Source: Nannochloropsis oceanica (Eukaryota > Sar > Eustigmatophyceae > Eustigmatales > Monodopsidaceae). From it: a DNA stretch of 64,000 bases. Positions within the stretch are counted from its first letter, which is position 1. The number at the start of each line of letters is the position of its first letter. Shown here piece by piece: positions 35,451 through 46,300 of the stretch. Made by a program: the position numbers and the translations under genes. The notes below the pieces were generated by a model. The model was not told where the DNA came from. It made no database searches and was given only the letters and a program-made list of their open reading frames with translations. The stretch is taken from NCBI GenBank assembly GCA_004519485.1, contig CP038106.1, forward strand, positions 186,001-250,000, given 5' to 3'.

Positions 35451-38000
35451 CGTGGTAAAGGTTATCCTGCTACTCCTGCAGTTGGTCGTCACTCCTCCTC
35501 CTCCTTTTTTCCCTTCCACCTTTTCTTTATCCACGGTCCAAGGGGGCGCCACAAGCACCAAAAAGAACAAGGGAAACAACACCGCCACCCCTCCAATTGA
35601 TGCCATCACATCTCTCGCCCCATCCAATCTCCACACCCTCGTTGTCGTCCCACCCACCCACCCTCCCTCCCTCCTTCCTTCGGTCCCTCCTGCCATCATC
35701 CCGTGCAAGCCTCCGTGGAGGTCTAGACACATGCGTGAGCGGCATCTATCTGGGTGGTAGACGAGGAGGATTTTTCCTTTGGAGAATGCCTTGGCAGCTG
35801 CTGCAAGGGCGGTGGAAGAGGAGTAGGCAGCGCCGGAAGAGGGGGAGGAGGAGGAGGAGGAGGAGGAGGAGGAGGAGGTGGTGGTGGTGGTGGTGGTGGT
35901 AGTGCTGGCGGAGGACGAAATGGAGGATGAACTCGTTTGGGTCCTGAAGGACGAGAAGGAAGAGGAAAAGGCAGCAGTGGAAGAAAGGACGGAAGAGGGG
36001 GGGGAGGAATAGGAGGAAAAAGACGAGGGTAGTAGGTGTGTTTGTGGATCCAGATCGATTGCTTCATATTTCGTCCTGACGGCCAGGGATGTGGAGGAGG
36101 CAGCAGCGGCGTGAGCGATGGAGGCAGTGAGAGAAGGAGGGAGGGGGTCGGTAAGGATGTACACCGCAGAGAGCTGCCCATCCAAACCCTCGCCCACAGA
36201 GCAGCGCACGAGAGGGAAGGGGGAGGAGGGGGAGGAGGAGGAGGAGGAGGAGGAGGAGGAGAGGTTTTTGGGGTAGCGGAGGTGGGATTGGTGGACAAGG
36301 CGATGGTCGACCCGGATGGTGAGTAAGTCTTCCTTGCCTAGGAAGGCAGCAGAAAGGCGAGCGGCGCGAACGTGGGTAACCTCGAGGAAATACCAGGTCC
36401 GGATTTGGAGGTTGAGGTTGTCTAATACGATGGTAGTTGTGTCCTTTGCATCATACCCCTCTTCGATTGTGCTGTTGTTGCTGCCACTGGTGGTGGTGGG
36501 TTTGCTGCAGCGGTCGGCCAGATGGAGGCAGAGACGGTTGTTAGCAAGGTAGACATCGATACCGTGCCCTCCCTCGCTCATAAAGGTGAATAAATGTGCA
36601 TGTTGCTGTTGATCCCGCTGCTCCTGTTCTTGAAGCTGTTGGCTCTTGGCGGTGCTGCTGTTGCTGTTTCTGCTACTGCTGCTACTGCGGGAGTCCATTT
36701 GCAAAGGAGTACTCCCCTTCCCCCCACCGGCCAAACCACCACCTTCCCCTCCTCCCTCTTCAAGAACCCCGCCATATGCCTCCGCCTCCTTCTCCTCCTT
36801 CCTCATCACCGGGAAGCGCTCCACGCGAAACCAGCCCAAGAATTGATACGCATTGGGAAATGGCCATCCTCCCTGCATCCGAGGAATAATCAACCCCGAC
36901 TGCGGGCCACCCCCCAACGAAAAAAAGGAGGCAGGATGGGCCTTGATGCTCCTCAGACCTGCTTGTTGCTCACTCCCTCCCCCCACCATCTCATGCAGAG
37001 CTTTCAGTATGGCCGGCGTGAGCCGCACGCGCTGTTGTTGTCGTTGCTGACAGCGTAGATCCTTCTCCTCCTTCTCTTCCCCCTCCTCTACCTCCTCCTG
37101 TTCCTCCTCAACAGTCCGAAGAAGACGCAGCACTCTTTTCAAGTCTTTCGCTGCCACCCCCGCAGTGGCCACTATGCCTATGAGACGAATCAGTAAGCAA
37201 GCGACCTCCTCCTCACCCTCTAGGGCTTGTCCTTCCACCACCATAAAGAGATCTAGAAGCTTCGAGAGGATGCTGGCCCCATCCCCGTCCCCAGGACGGC
37301 TTTTGGCTGTTGCTGGTATTGTCTGACTATCCCCTTTCCGTCTCGCGTTTCTTCTCCTCCCATGAGCGGTGCGGTGTGATAACGAAGAAGAAGAGGAGGA
37401 GGAGGAATTTAGGGTGGCAGAGGAGTAGGAGGATATGGCATGACAGAAGCGCACGACACTGTACACATTGTCTTGCAAGGCACGAACAAGGAGATGGAGA
37501 AATTTGCTCTTGAAGTCCAGGCATAACCGTGGGAAAAGCCGGCCTCTTTTTCTAAATCCCTTTCCATCCCCTAAATATGAGAAGAGAAGCCTTCCAATGG
37601 TCTGTCCGCTTTCAGAGCCTAAGACAACGGTTGTCCGGCTGTCCACGATTGAGAGCAGGCGAGGGGTGATTTCAGGATCAAAGATTCCTCTGCAGAGTGC
37701 ACACACCTATAAATATTTTGGCGTGGGTGAGAGAGAGAGATGCGGGATGCGGCAGCAGGGTAATGTAGGATTGGACGGAGACAAGGTGGAGCGTGGAGTG
37801 GGGGTCCGGCGCGGGCTAAGCATTGCAGACAACACAGAGGGGCACGATGATATGTCGTGACCGCCAGTATATACACATCAAAAACTCACCAGTTCGTCGG
37901 CTGTCATTGTGGCAATGACCTCGGGCGCCCAGCCGTCACCCGTCTCGGCGAGTAGCGGGGCTAGAAGCGCCCGGGTCTCATCAAGAGATGGAGGAGGCAT
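26802..38000 (-). CDS. Giant BEACH-WD40 protein
   Basis: Two exons: 38000-37890 (MPPPSLDETRALLAPLLAE) and 37706-26802, joined in phase 0 across GTGAGT and TTTATAG. The product is about 3,671 aa, with 10.9 kb of uninterrupted coding in exon 2. An N-terminal concanavalin-like region lies near residues 300-560 (HPASFFSLGGG, FLGWFRVERFPV). A PH-BEACH-like segment follows at about 2530-2600 (VTPYGTVPGKIILTSIHLYF). The BEACH domain lies at about 2720-3005 (ISNFEYLMRLNVIAGRSYND, YPVFPWVLADYTSP, and HEWIDLVFGWKQRGKPAEEA). C-terminal WD40 repeats run from about 3230 (GHRGAVRCVTMGEDGRTLVT) to the end. Such proteins scaffold vesicle traffic, lysosome biogenesis or autophagy. Between domains are many Ser, Glu, Gln, Gly and Lys runs, which account for much of the length. 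Closest type (LRBA/NBEA, LYST or WDFY3) cannot be decided by eye. Confidence 0.92.
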
Positions 38001-38568
38001 GGTGGTGCTGTGGACTGGCTATTGGTACATTGCGAAAATCGTGGTATGTTCCGCCATTCTTGCCATGAGACGGGCGGCGTCGGCTTTTGTGTGTGTGAGT
38101 ATTTGGTTCATATCATCAAGCGGATGCTTCGGGCGTTCTTCGCTTGTTGTACTATGTACAGGGGGGGGGAGGTGGGGGCGGGGAGGTGGGCTGCTCCGCT
38201 TGGTTTCAAGCAAATATCAAGCCTCGGCTGTAAAATCTTCATCGTCTCAAGCAGGATGTCCTCCTCCTCATCTTCTTTCTCGTCATCCCTACGGATACAA
38301 TGCACATCACGCACACAAGCCTGGTCACAGCTGCTGCGACGGGGCAGTGAGACGGTAGGGCTTCGCCAGGACCAGGGCCGACATGGGCGCCAAAGTTTCG
38401 TGTTGTGTCCATCACACAGTGGTCCGATGCCTCTCCAGACTCGCACAGGCGTCCCTGATCTGAATCTCAAACGATTTAAACAAACACAGCCGCGTATGCC
38501 AGACGATGGCCACGGCCATTTGCGGGAAATCAAGCCAATCCAGCCTAAACAACTTCGTCGCCTCCCCC
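38001..38568. other. Divergent intergenic region of BEACH and GT14 genes
   Basis: Should contain promoters of both flanking genes. The GT14 frame is open upstream to ATG 38506, so the true start may lie inside this stretch. Nothing else was recognised. Confidence 0.5.
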
Positions 38569-40656
38569 ATGTGTGCATCACTCGTCCGCATGGCGCTTGT
38601 CCTCCTCCTTTCTCTTGCGGGGGACGGGCAGCTTTTAGCAAGCAGCAGCAGTGTGGGGGCGTGCCGAGCAGGTAAGGCGACTATTCTTGATTTGTCGCAA
38701 GCGATGGGTGTGGATGCGCGAAGAAATCGTGCCGGGGAGCGCACAGTACTGGACATACCGAACTCCTTTCCCACACCTCCACAATGGCCATACAACCGTG
38801 CATTGGACGTAAAGACACCACGATGCACCCAGAATATTGCCCATTCTTTCCTGTCCCTTACTACCTCATCGCCCCCCCAAGCGGCTATGACCCTGCACTG
38901 GACATCCCTCTTCCCACACTCCCTTCTTTCCCTCCTCTCACCCAAACACAGACGCAACCCCTTTACCCTCCTACGAAGACGTGGGCCTGATCGACCGCCC
39001 CAGTCCCGGCAAGGTCGCCTACGGCGTGATGGTCTACCAACAGCAAAACAAGACGGTTGCCGACGTCCTGGGCCAATTCACCCGGTTGTTCGACGCCATC
39101 TACTTTCCGAGCTTCACTTTCGTCGTGCACGTGGACATCAAAAGCGACCCGGCTTTGATTGATCTCATCACGGAGTACGTGCAGGGGTTTGAGCAGGCCA
39201 GCATGATTCCAAGCGTGAGCGTTAGCTGGGGCGGGGTGACGGTTGTGGAGCGGACGTTGGCCTTGATGCAGGCGGCGTTAGAGAGGGACCAGGAGTGGGA
39301 ATATTTTGTGAATATTGGGCAGGTATGTAATATACATATGTGTATAGGTATATGTCTATGTATATGTCTGTGTCTGTAGATTGATAAGATGTACGTGTTA
39401 CTTTTCAATTGATTCATGCACATTTCCCCCATCTGGCTGACTTGTAACGTTACAACAGGAGGACTACCCGTTGGAAAGGCCTGAGGTCATCCGGAACTTT
39501 CTTGCGCATTCCACTCCTCCTGCAACGAACTTCATTTATTGCTGGGACTTGCGTGGGCATGACTTTTTCGGACAGTGGGAGCATCACCAAGGGAGGGTCT
39601 CGAGGGTGTTTGTCGACTTGTTTAATGGCAAGAGCCGGGAGGTAGATGGGGTGTCACGCCCCACACCCAAGGTAAGAAGGAAGAAATAGAGGAAGGAGAC
39701 ATCGGTGCTTCAAATCTACAGACCCCGAACGAAATTCCAACAAGTGGTGAGGGGAAAGACGAGTCCACCTCTTCCCTCTTTCCCTCCTTCCCTTCTTCCC
39801 TCTCTCCCTCCCTCTCCTTTTCCCTCAGGAATACACGTTCTACAAATCTCTCCAACAAACTGCCCTCTCCCGCGCCTTCGTCTCCACGGCAGTCTACTCT
39901 CCCGAAGCCCGCCGTCTCCTGCTCTACCTCGCCACCTCTGAAGCCCCCGACGAAATCTTCTTTCCCACCCTTCTCCACCTCCCCCCCTTCTCTGCCCACG
40001 CCTCTCGCGCCACCTGCAATGGTACCCTTCATTTCTCCCACTGGATCCGACCGGGCGGAAGTTGGCACCCGGAGTACCTCACCCCCATCCACCTCCCCCT
40101 GCTGCTTGAGAAAATGCGCGGCGGAAGCGGCAGTAGCAGCAGTAGCGGCAGCGGCTTGCCTACGTTCTGGGCCCGGAAATTTGATGTTGGGAAGGGGTCG
40201 AGCACCTTGATGGACACGTTGGACTATCAGAGAGAGTGTCGACACGCCTTTGACTACGAAGAGGAGGACATGGACTGGGCGCCGGCTATTATTTTCGCCA
40301 AGGAGATGGAGGGCAAGATTGAAGTGAGGGAGGGAGGGCGGGAGGCCGGAGAGGAAGGGGCGGAGGACAGGTGTGTTTATCGGGAGGTGAGGTCGGAGGG
40401 GCATTTGGTGACCGGAAAGGATATGCTGGCTCATCTCGATAAGGCTAGAAGGAGTCATGATGCCGAGGCCATTATGCGCTTTATCGTATCCGTAGAGAGA
40501 GAGATGAGCGCGCATACGGACCACTATGCTCACCCGCAGTGGCAGGAGCAGAGGCGGAGGTTGCAGCAGCATCGGGAAGAGGCGGAGAGGCAATTGTTGC
40601 CGGGCACTCGACTCTTGGGAGCAGCGGGGAATGAAGGGAGTGAGTGGGTGAGGTGA
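38569..40656 (+). CDS. GT14 (core-2/I-branching, xylosyltransferase-like) glycosyltransferase
   Basis: Four exons, 38569-38671, 38952-39322, 39459-39671 and 39829-40656, give 504 aa. All three introns are GT-AG and keep phase. Exon 1 gives an N-terminal hydrophobic signal or anchor (RMALVLLLSLAGDGQLLA). The catalytic region begins VAYGVMVYQQQNKTVADVLG, then HVDIKSD, WEYFVNIGQ joined to EDYPLERPEVIRNFLA, then EYTFYKSLQQTALSRAFVST and HFSHWIRPGGSWHPEYLT. The DYPL motif and the HVD block are typical of GT14 enzymes, which act in the Golgi on proteoglycan-type or mucin-type glycans. Donor and acceptor sugars are unknown. An in-frame ATG at 38506 would add 21 residues; 38569 was chosen because it puts the hydrophobic helix nearer the N-terminus. 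Confidence 0.85.
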
Positions 40657-41539
40657 ATGAGACGCTCGAGATTTGTTTGTTAATGTGTGTGTATACGTGT
40701 GTGTGTGTACACGTGTGTGTGTACATGTGTGTGTATATGTGTGTGTGTGTACGTGTGTGTCTTGTGGAATAAGAATGAAAGTGTGTATGAAGGAGATTGG
40801 GGGGGGGGGAAGGAGACGGAAAACTAGCAAGTGTAGACTAACAAGCCCTCGCGGGAGCTGAAATCATGTAGAAAGGTGCTAGAGCAAAAAATTCGAAGGC
40901 ATGTGGGACGAGAGATAATGCACAAAAGAATATTTTTTTGATAGTTCATACATAATTTGAAGATTCAGAGAAGTATCTGGGGAGGAGGTTGTTCTCTCTT
41001 GATACCACCGTTCTCTGGTATTTAGTGAATTGTGTTTCCATCATTTTTTTCGCCAGTAAATTACTGTCCTGGTGGTCAGGTTCATGGACTGGCGGCAGAA
41101 TTTTCAAAGAATGGAGTGCACACAGCACTGTATCATGTGGAAGCGCAGAATGCCGTTTCAAACCATGGGCCTCGATTAATCCCTCTTGCTTCTCTCGAAA
41201 AATTCGAGGTGATTCACTATTTTTGTAGCATTGCTTCCACAAACGTAGTACACCTTCAACGCCCCCACACTTAAAACAGGAAACTCTTACCTCTATCATC
41301 GGTGCCAAGCCCCATCACACATTTCACTCTGCGTCCACGCCTCCCTTTCCCTCATCTCTCAAGGCAGTACGACGCCAGCCCCCCCCCCCCGACGTCCACT
41401 TTCATATGCACCATCCTCATCCTTCATCGATTCAAGAGACTTACTGGAAGGCCACTAAAGAGTTCTCAGCACTTCACTCAATCCCAATTAACATCATATC
41501 ATCCCCTCTCGCCTTTTCTCTCCAGGACAGACGGCCATA
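40657..41539. other. Intergenic region with TG repeat
   Basis: An imperfect TG/TGTA tract at about 40684-40760 lies in the 3' region of the GT14 gene. A 120-aa minus-strand frame at 40946-41308 has no recognisable domain and was not called. Confidence 0.55.
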
Positions 41540-42541
41540 ATGAAGGGGGAGGGTCTCCATGCCGTGGCACCCGCCTTCAGTGGTAGCCCGTACCGCAACG
41601 CCAAGTATACGAAACCAAGTCGTGGCTCCATTACCTTCCTCAGGGATCGTATCCTCCAAGTGCTCTTTCTGGTCCTGGGCATTTGTTACGTCGGTTTGAT
41701 AATTTACTATCGATCCATGTTGGCCCAGGACGAGGCCTCGCAGCAAGCTCTGTCCAGCACGCTTACCACTCTCCAAGACCGCCACAGCGAGCAGATGGCG
41801 CGGCAAAAAGCCAAGCTTACTGAGGCACAAATGGCACTTAAAACGAAGGAGGACGCGCTCGTCAAGGCTGAACGACAACTTCAAGCCATGGACAGCGTTG
41901 TGGAGCATCTGGAGAAAAACCAGCTTGTGCAGGCCCTGCGAAAGCAGAACCTCTTTTTTAATCACTTACGTTGGGGAAAGGGACCTACGCGGGTGGTTCT
42001 TGAGATGAGAGCGGTCAAAGGGGATGACGAGAGGGCGGTTGAGGAAGTGGAGCTGGAGATGGCACCTTTTGACGTAATGCCGCACGTAATTCACTGGTTT
42101 CTGACGATGGTCGAAACTGGCTATTGGGATGGGTGCCACCTGATTCGCAATGCTAGGCATGTCCTCCAATTCAATTGCCACGCGCGTACAGCCGTCACAG
42201 GAAATGACCGCCTCCTGGCACGAGTCCCGGGGGCAGGGGTTGCGGATGGGAAGATAGGTGGGTTTCAGAGTATTGTCTTCCAAGAATTCTCCCCTGACTT
42301 CAACCATTTACCGTTTACGCTCGGTGTGGCGGGACGCCCAGGAGGGGAAGATTTTTATGTGAACCTGGTGGAAAATACAATAAGTCACGGCCCAGGAGGG
42401 CAGGGGCCTGAGCCCGATCCATGCTTTGCGAAGGTAGTGCGAGGGAGGGAGGTGTTAGAGGGGTGGCATGGGCGGTTGGGGAATGAGTTTTTGGACCCAA
42501 AAGAATACGTCCTTGTGAAGCGGATGTACATCAAAGGATAA
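41540..42541 (+). CDS. Membrane-anchored cyclophilin-like protein
   Basis: Single exon, 333 aa, ATG 41540. A transmembrane helix lies at about residues 39-57 (ILQVLFLVLGICYVGLIIYY), giving a type II topology. A coiled-coil stalk of about 75 residues follows (KLTEAQMALKTKEDALVKAE). The rest is a cyclophilin-like beta barrel: VVLEMRAVK, APFDVMPHVIHWFLTMVETG, YWDGCHLIR, GGFQSIVFQEFS and GVAGRPGGEDFYVNL, with CFAKVVRGREVLEGW. In cyclophilin A the catalytic Arg lies in FHRIIPGFMxQ; here the matching stretch reads CHLIRNARHVLQ, and the QFF motif is replaced by EDFY. Prolyl isomerase activity is therefore doubtful. Location in the ER/Golgi lumen is inferred from the anchor. Confidence 0.78.
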   Translation: MKGEGLHAVAPAFSGSPYRNAKYTKPSRGSITFLRDRILQVLFLVLGICYVGLIIYYRSMLAQDEASQQALSSTLTTLQDRHSEQMARQKAKLTEAQMALKTKEDALVKAERQLQAMDSVVEHLEKNQLVQALRKQNLFFNHLRWGKGPTRVVLEMRAVKGDDERAVEEVELEMAPFDVMPHVIHWFLTMVETGYWDGCHLIRNARHVLQFNCHARTAVTGNDRLLARVPGAGVADGKIGGFQSIVFQEFSPDFNHLPFTLGVAGRPGGEDFYVNLVENTISHGPGGQGPEPDPCFAKVVRGREVLEGWHGRLGNEFLDPKEYVLVKRMYIKG

Positions 42542-43319
42542 AAGGGAAGGAAGGGGGGCGGGCGGGATGGTGCAACGGAGGGAGGAAAGTACAAGTAGAT
42601 ATCGATTGTTCGATAGGGTCGGATTAAGGGGCGCAGTAACTCTGGCAGGGGCGAGAGAACGAATTGCACAGGAGGAGCCTTACTGAAGATACAAACGAGA
42701 GAACACAAAACCAATGATAATTCCGTCGACAGTGTGTGGTGGGATGTGCGTGGGTACGCATCCAATTCTTAAAATCTAATTTTCTTCGTGTTGGATTGCT
42801 GTGCGCCGGTTGGAGGAAGTTTGGTCGGGATTTCCTCATGTCATTTTTCCGCGACTTGTCTAAGTCTTCTATCTATATATTTGTATCGCTCTATAAATGA
42901 TAAATGGCCCTTTCCTCAATCTCTCCTTCCCCCTAATATTTATCTTTTTCTAGTCCTGGTTATAATTGCTCCTCTTCCATCCTTCGTCTGATTCGCAGTT
43001 AAGCGTCGCATTCACTCTCTGGCGACGCACCCATGAAAACGTTCTCTCGTCTTTCTCGTTTCCTTATGTACACATTTAAATAAACTATCTAAAAAAAATC
43101 GAATAGATTATGATGTTGCTCATTCTCTCCGTTCCTCCTTCCCTCTTTCGCATCCTCGTCTATTCTATTTTACAAAGGCACCTTCTCTTTTATTTCCAAG
43201 AGAATACTTTGTCTTCGCCTTTTATCCCTCCCGTCTCCCTCTTCCTTGCATATGTCTATAAAGCAAGCAAATTCAAGTATCAAGTATCAAATCGACATTG
43301 CAAGACACTTGATCACTGA
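42542..43319. other. Intergenic region between convergent genes
   Basis: AT-richer than its surroundings. 3' regions of the cyclophilin-like and bZIP-PAS genes. No supportable gene. Confidence 0.55.
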
Positions 43320-46300
43320 TCACTCGACTTCCACCTCCATCGACGCCTCCGAGGACTTTTCCCAGTCGTCTCCCTCTCCCCCTTCTCTACTACTGCTGCT
43401 GCTGCTGCTGCTGCTCCTCCTCCTAAAGGTGGTTACCATCATCTTGGCCGACCCGTGGGGTATTTCAGATGTACCTGGCTCGTCAGAGGATGAAACACTT
43501 CCGTCTCCGCTTCCACTGCTGCCACTGCTGCCCGTGCGGTCGTGACTGCTGCTGCTCATGTTATCGTCGCTGGTAGACTTGCCGCGGTTCTTGACCTTCT
43601 TAGCAATGTGAGAGGACGGGATAAAGCCCAAGGAGGAGGAAGCAGAAGAGGAGGATGAAGAGGACGAGGAGGAGGCCGAGGAGGAGGCAGAGGGTGAGGT
43701 ATGCGTCAACATCGTCATCGCAATCGCCGCTCCCTCATTCTTTCTGTCAATCCCTTCCAACCCCAACCCCGCCAGTTTCTTTTGATTGCTCTTCCCTCCC
43801 GCCTTCCGTTCCTCCCTCTCCTCCGCCCCCATCGAGTGGAATCGAATCGCCCAAACGCACTCTGGCTCGGAGCCATGCACATTAAGACTCGTCTCCGCCA
43901 CTCCCTGGCCATCCAACGTCACCACCCCGTTGATATCTCCCAAAACCACCCCGCCCGCCCGTGTTACAAACTCCACATTCGAAATCTGGTAGGTGAATTC
44001 GTTCGACGCGGGGTGGCCCATCGGCAAAAACTGTGCAATGTTACTATTCGTGCTGGAGCCAGGCTCCCGGGAAGTGAACGTCTGACTTCCAGTCGGCCCT
44101 TCCTGCCCTCCCGACAAGGATGAGGTCGAGGGATCCGACTTGTCCTCCCCCCCCTCCTGTCTCCCTCCCAAAGCGCAAGGGACTTGGGCAAGCTGCCACA
44201 CGTCACGGGTGAGGGTGCGACCGCCCGCGGTGGGGATGAAAACCGTTGATTTGCCCCCAAGGCCGATGCCGGAGATGCTGGAGAGGCGCTGTTTTTTCGG
44301 GTTGCTGGTGGAGGAGGGGTGGTTGGGTGTGGTTTCATTGCGGGGGAGCCGGTGGGAAGAGGAATAGGAGGAGAGGGCAGTGGAGGAGGAGGCAACGGCG
44401 ATTAAATTGGGCGAGGGCTTGTTGCCACTCGACGCGTCACTCTTGCCGCTATTGCTATTGCTGCTGCTGCTGCTGCTCTTGGGCCTCAGAGCCATTTCTG
44501 CCATCGCGGCCGCGGCAGCAACAGCTGCCTTGGTTCTGCTACTTCCCCCACCCTTTAGAGGAGGGGGGTCCTCCTCGTCCACATTTCCCTTGCGCGAGTC
44601 CATCGACGACGTCTCGTCCTCCTCCTCGTCCTCCTCCTCGTCTTCATCCGCATCCCGTCGATACCCGGCCGCAAGCTCTGCCATTGCAGCAGCCGCCAAA
44701 ATGTCTTCCTGGTTACCCCCCAACCGCAGACCCGCCAAGCCCGACACAGTCACAGTCGCATGCAGCTTTCCCATCCCCGCCCGCCACCCCTCCCTTCCTC
44801 CCTCCCTCCCACACTCCTCCTCCTCATTGCCGTCTATACCATCGTTGCTGGGCGGCGGGGCGCGGGGAGGGGTCACGTTATTGACAGGTGAAGAGCCGCC
44901 TGACCCAGATGCAGAGCCACACGATCCATCGTCTTCTGAGATCGGCTTGCTATCCCCCCTTTCGCTGCCGTTGCTATCGCTGTTGCCGTCGCTGCTCGAA
45001 GAGGACACAGGCCTGGAAGGGCCTGAGGAGAAGGAAGAGGAGGAAGACGAGGATGCCATGCACCCCCTTGAAACATTTACACCCTTCTTCCCTGGGACCC
45101 CCTTTCCTCCTAATCCTCCTCCTCCATTCGTATCAATTGTTTCCCCCCGCCCAGGCACCAATGCCGCCGTCATCAAATACAGCGGCCCCCCTCCCTTCCC
45201 TCCACTACCGACCCCATCGTTGGACTCCCTCCCACTCCCTCCCCCGCTCCCTCCAGCACTACTGTCCTGATTACTCGAGCCTGCTTCATTGGTAGTCGTC
45301 TCCCAGTCATCCATGAGCTGCGCTAGTAAACGCTGCACCCTGCTTTTGCTGTTTGGCTGCAGCAGCTCGTACACGCTTCGATCATGCAGCAGCCGAGGCT
45401 CCCACCCCAAAACCTTGCTCGTGCCATGTGCGAAAGTCACGAGGCTCGTACGGTAATTGAACTCCACGTTGGTACTGCAGAGGCCTTCCAAGATAGCAGC
45501 ATGGGTGGTAAATAGGTCATTGGTTTCTTTAAGATCGTCTAGCATGGCCCGCTTTCGCTTGCGGCAGCGTTGGGCGGATTGACGGTTCAGCGCACGTTTG
45601 AGCCGTTTCCTCTCTTCTTCTATATCTTTGCTGTTGGTGAGATGAGACGCAATCGTGGATAGTGGCTGCTGCTGCTGTTGGTGGTAGTGGTGGTGGTGGT
45701 GGTGGTGGTTTCGTTGCGGTTGGGACTGGTGGTTGTGGTGAGGGTGTGCTGGGTGAGGTTCGGTCGCTGCATGGTGGGGTAGGGCGTGCAGCTGTTGCTG
45801 CGGTTGCAAAAAGACAGGCACGTTTCCAGTGGTCGGGTGGTGGTAATTCTTAGGACTGCCGCCTCGCACACTGCTGTTGCTGCTCCAATCGTTGCTGCTC
45901 ATAGTCGGAGTTGCCAAGGCCCTGGTCTCCCCGACCGCACGGGAGGAGTGGTGAAACCCGTTGCCTGAGTATAGAGGAGGCTGCCCTTGCTGATATAATG
46001 GGTGCTGCAGGAGGACTGCCGGTGTCCCGGTGACACGCTGTTGGTGAGGCTGGGGTCGGAAGGCGAGAGGGGGGCCACGTGATGAGGAGGAGGGAAGGGG
46101 GTCCGAGGAGGTAGAAGATGCGGCCGTCCAGCTGCCCATCATTTGAGTCTGGAGACGCATGAAGTCGTTGATATTCTGATGCGTCAGTTCCCCGTTGCTG
46201 CTGCCGTTGTTGGTGCTGCTGCTGATCTCATGGGGGATATTGCTAGGCTTGCTGCGGCTGCCGCAGCTGCTATTGCTGCGTCCACTGCTCTTGCTGTCAG

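Noticed and set aside
40946-41308. 120-aa minus-strand frame
   Set aside because: Only a single CFKCGG motif; too little to support a gene.
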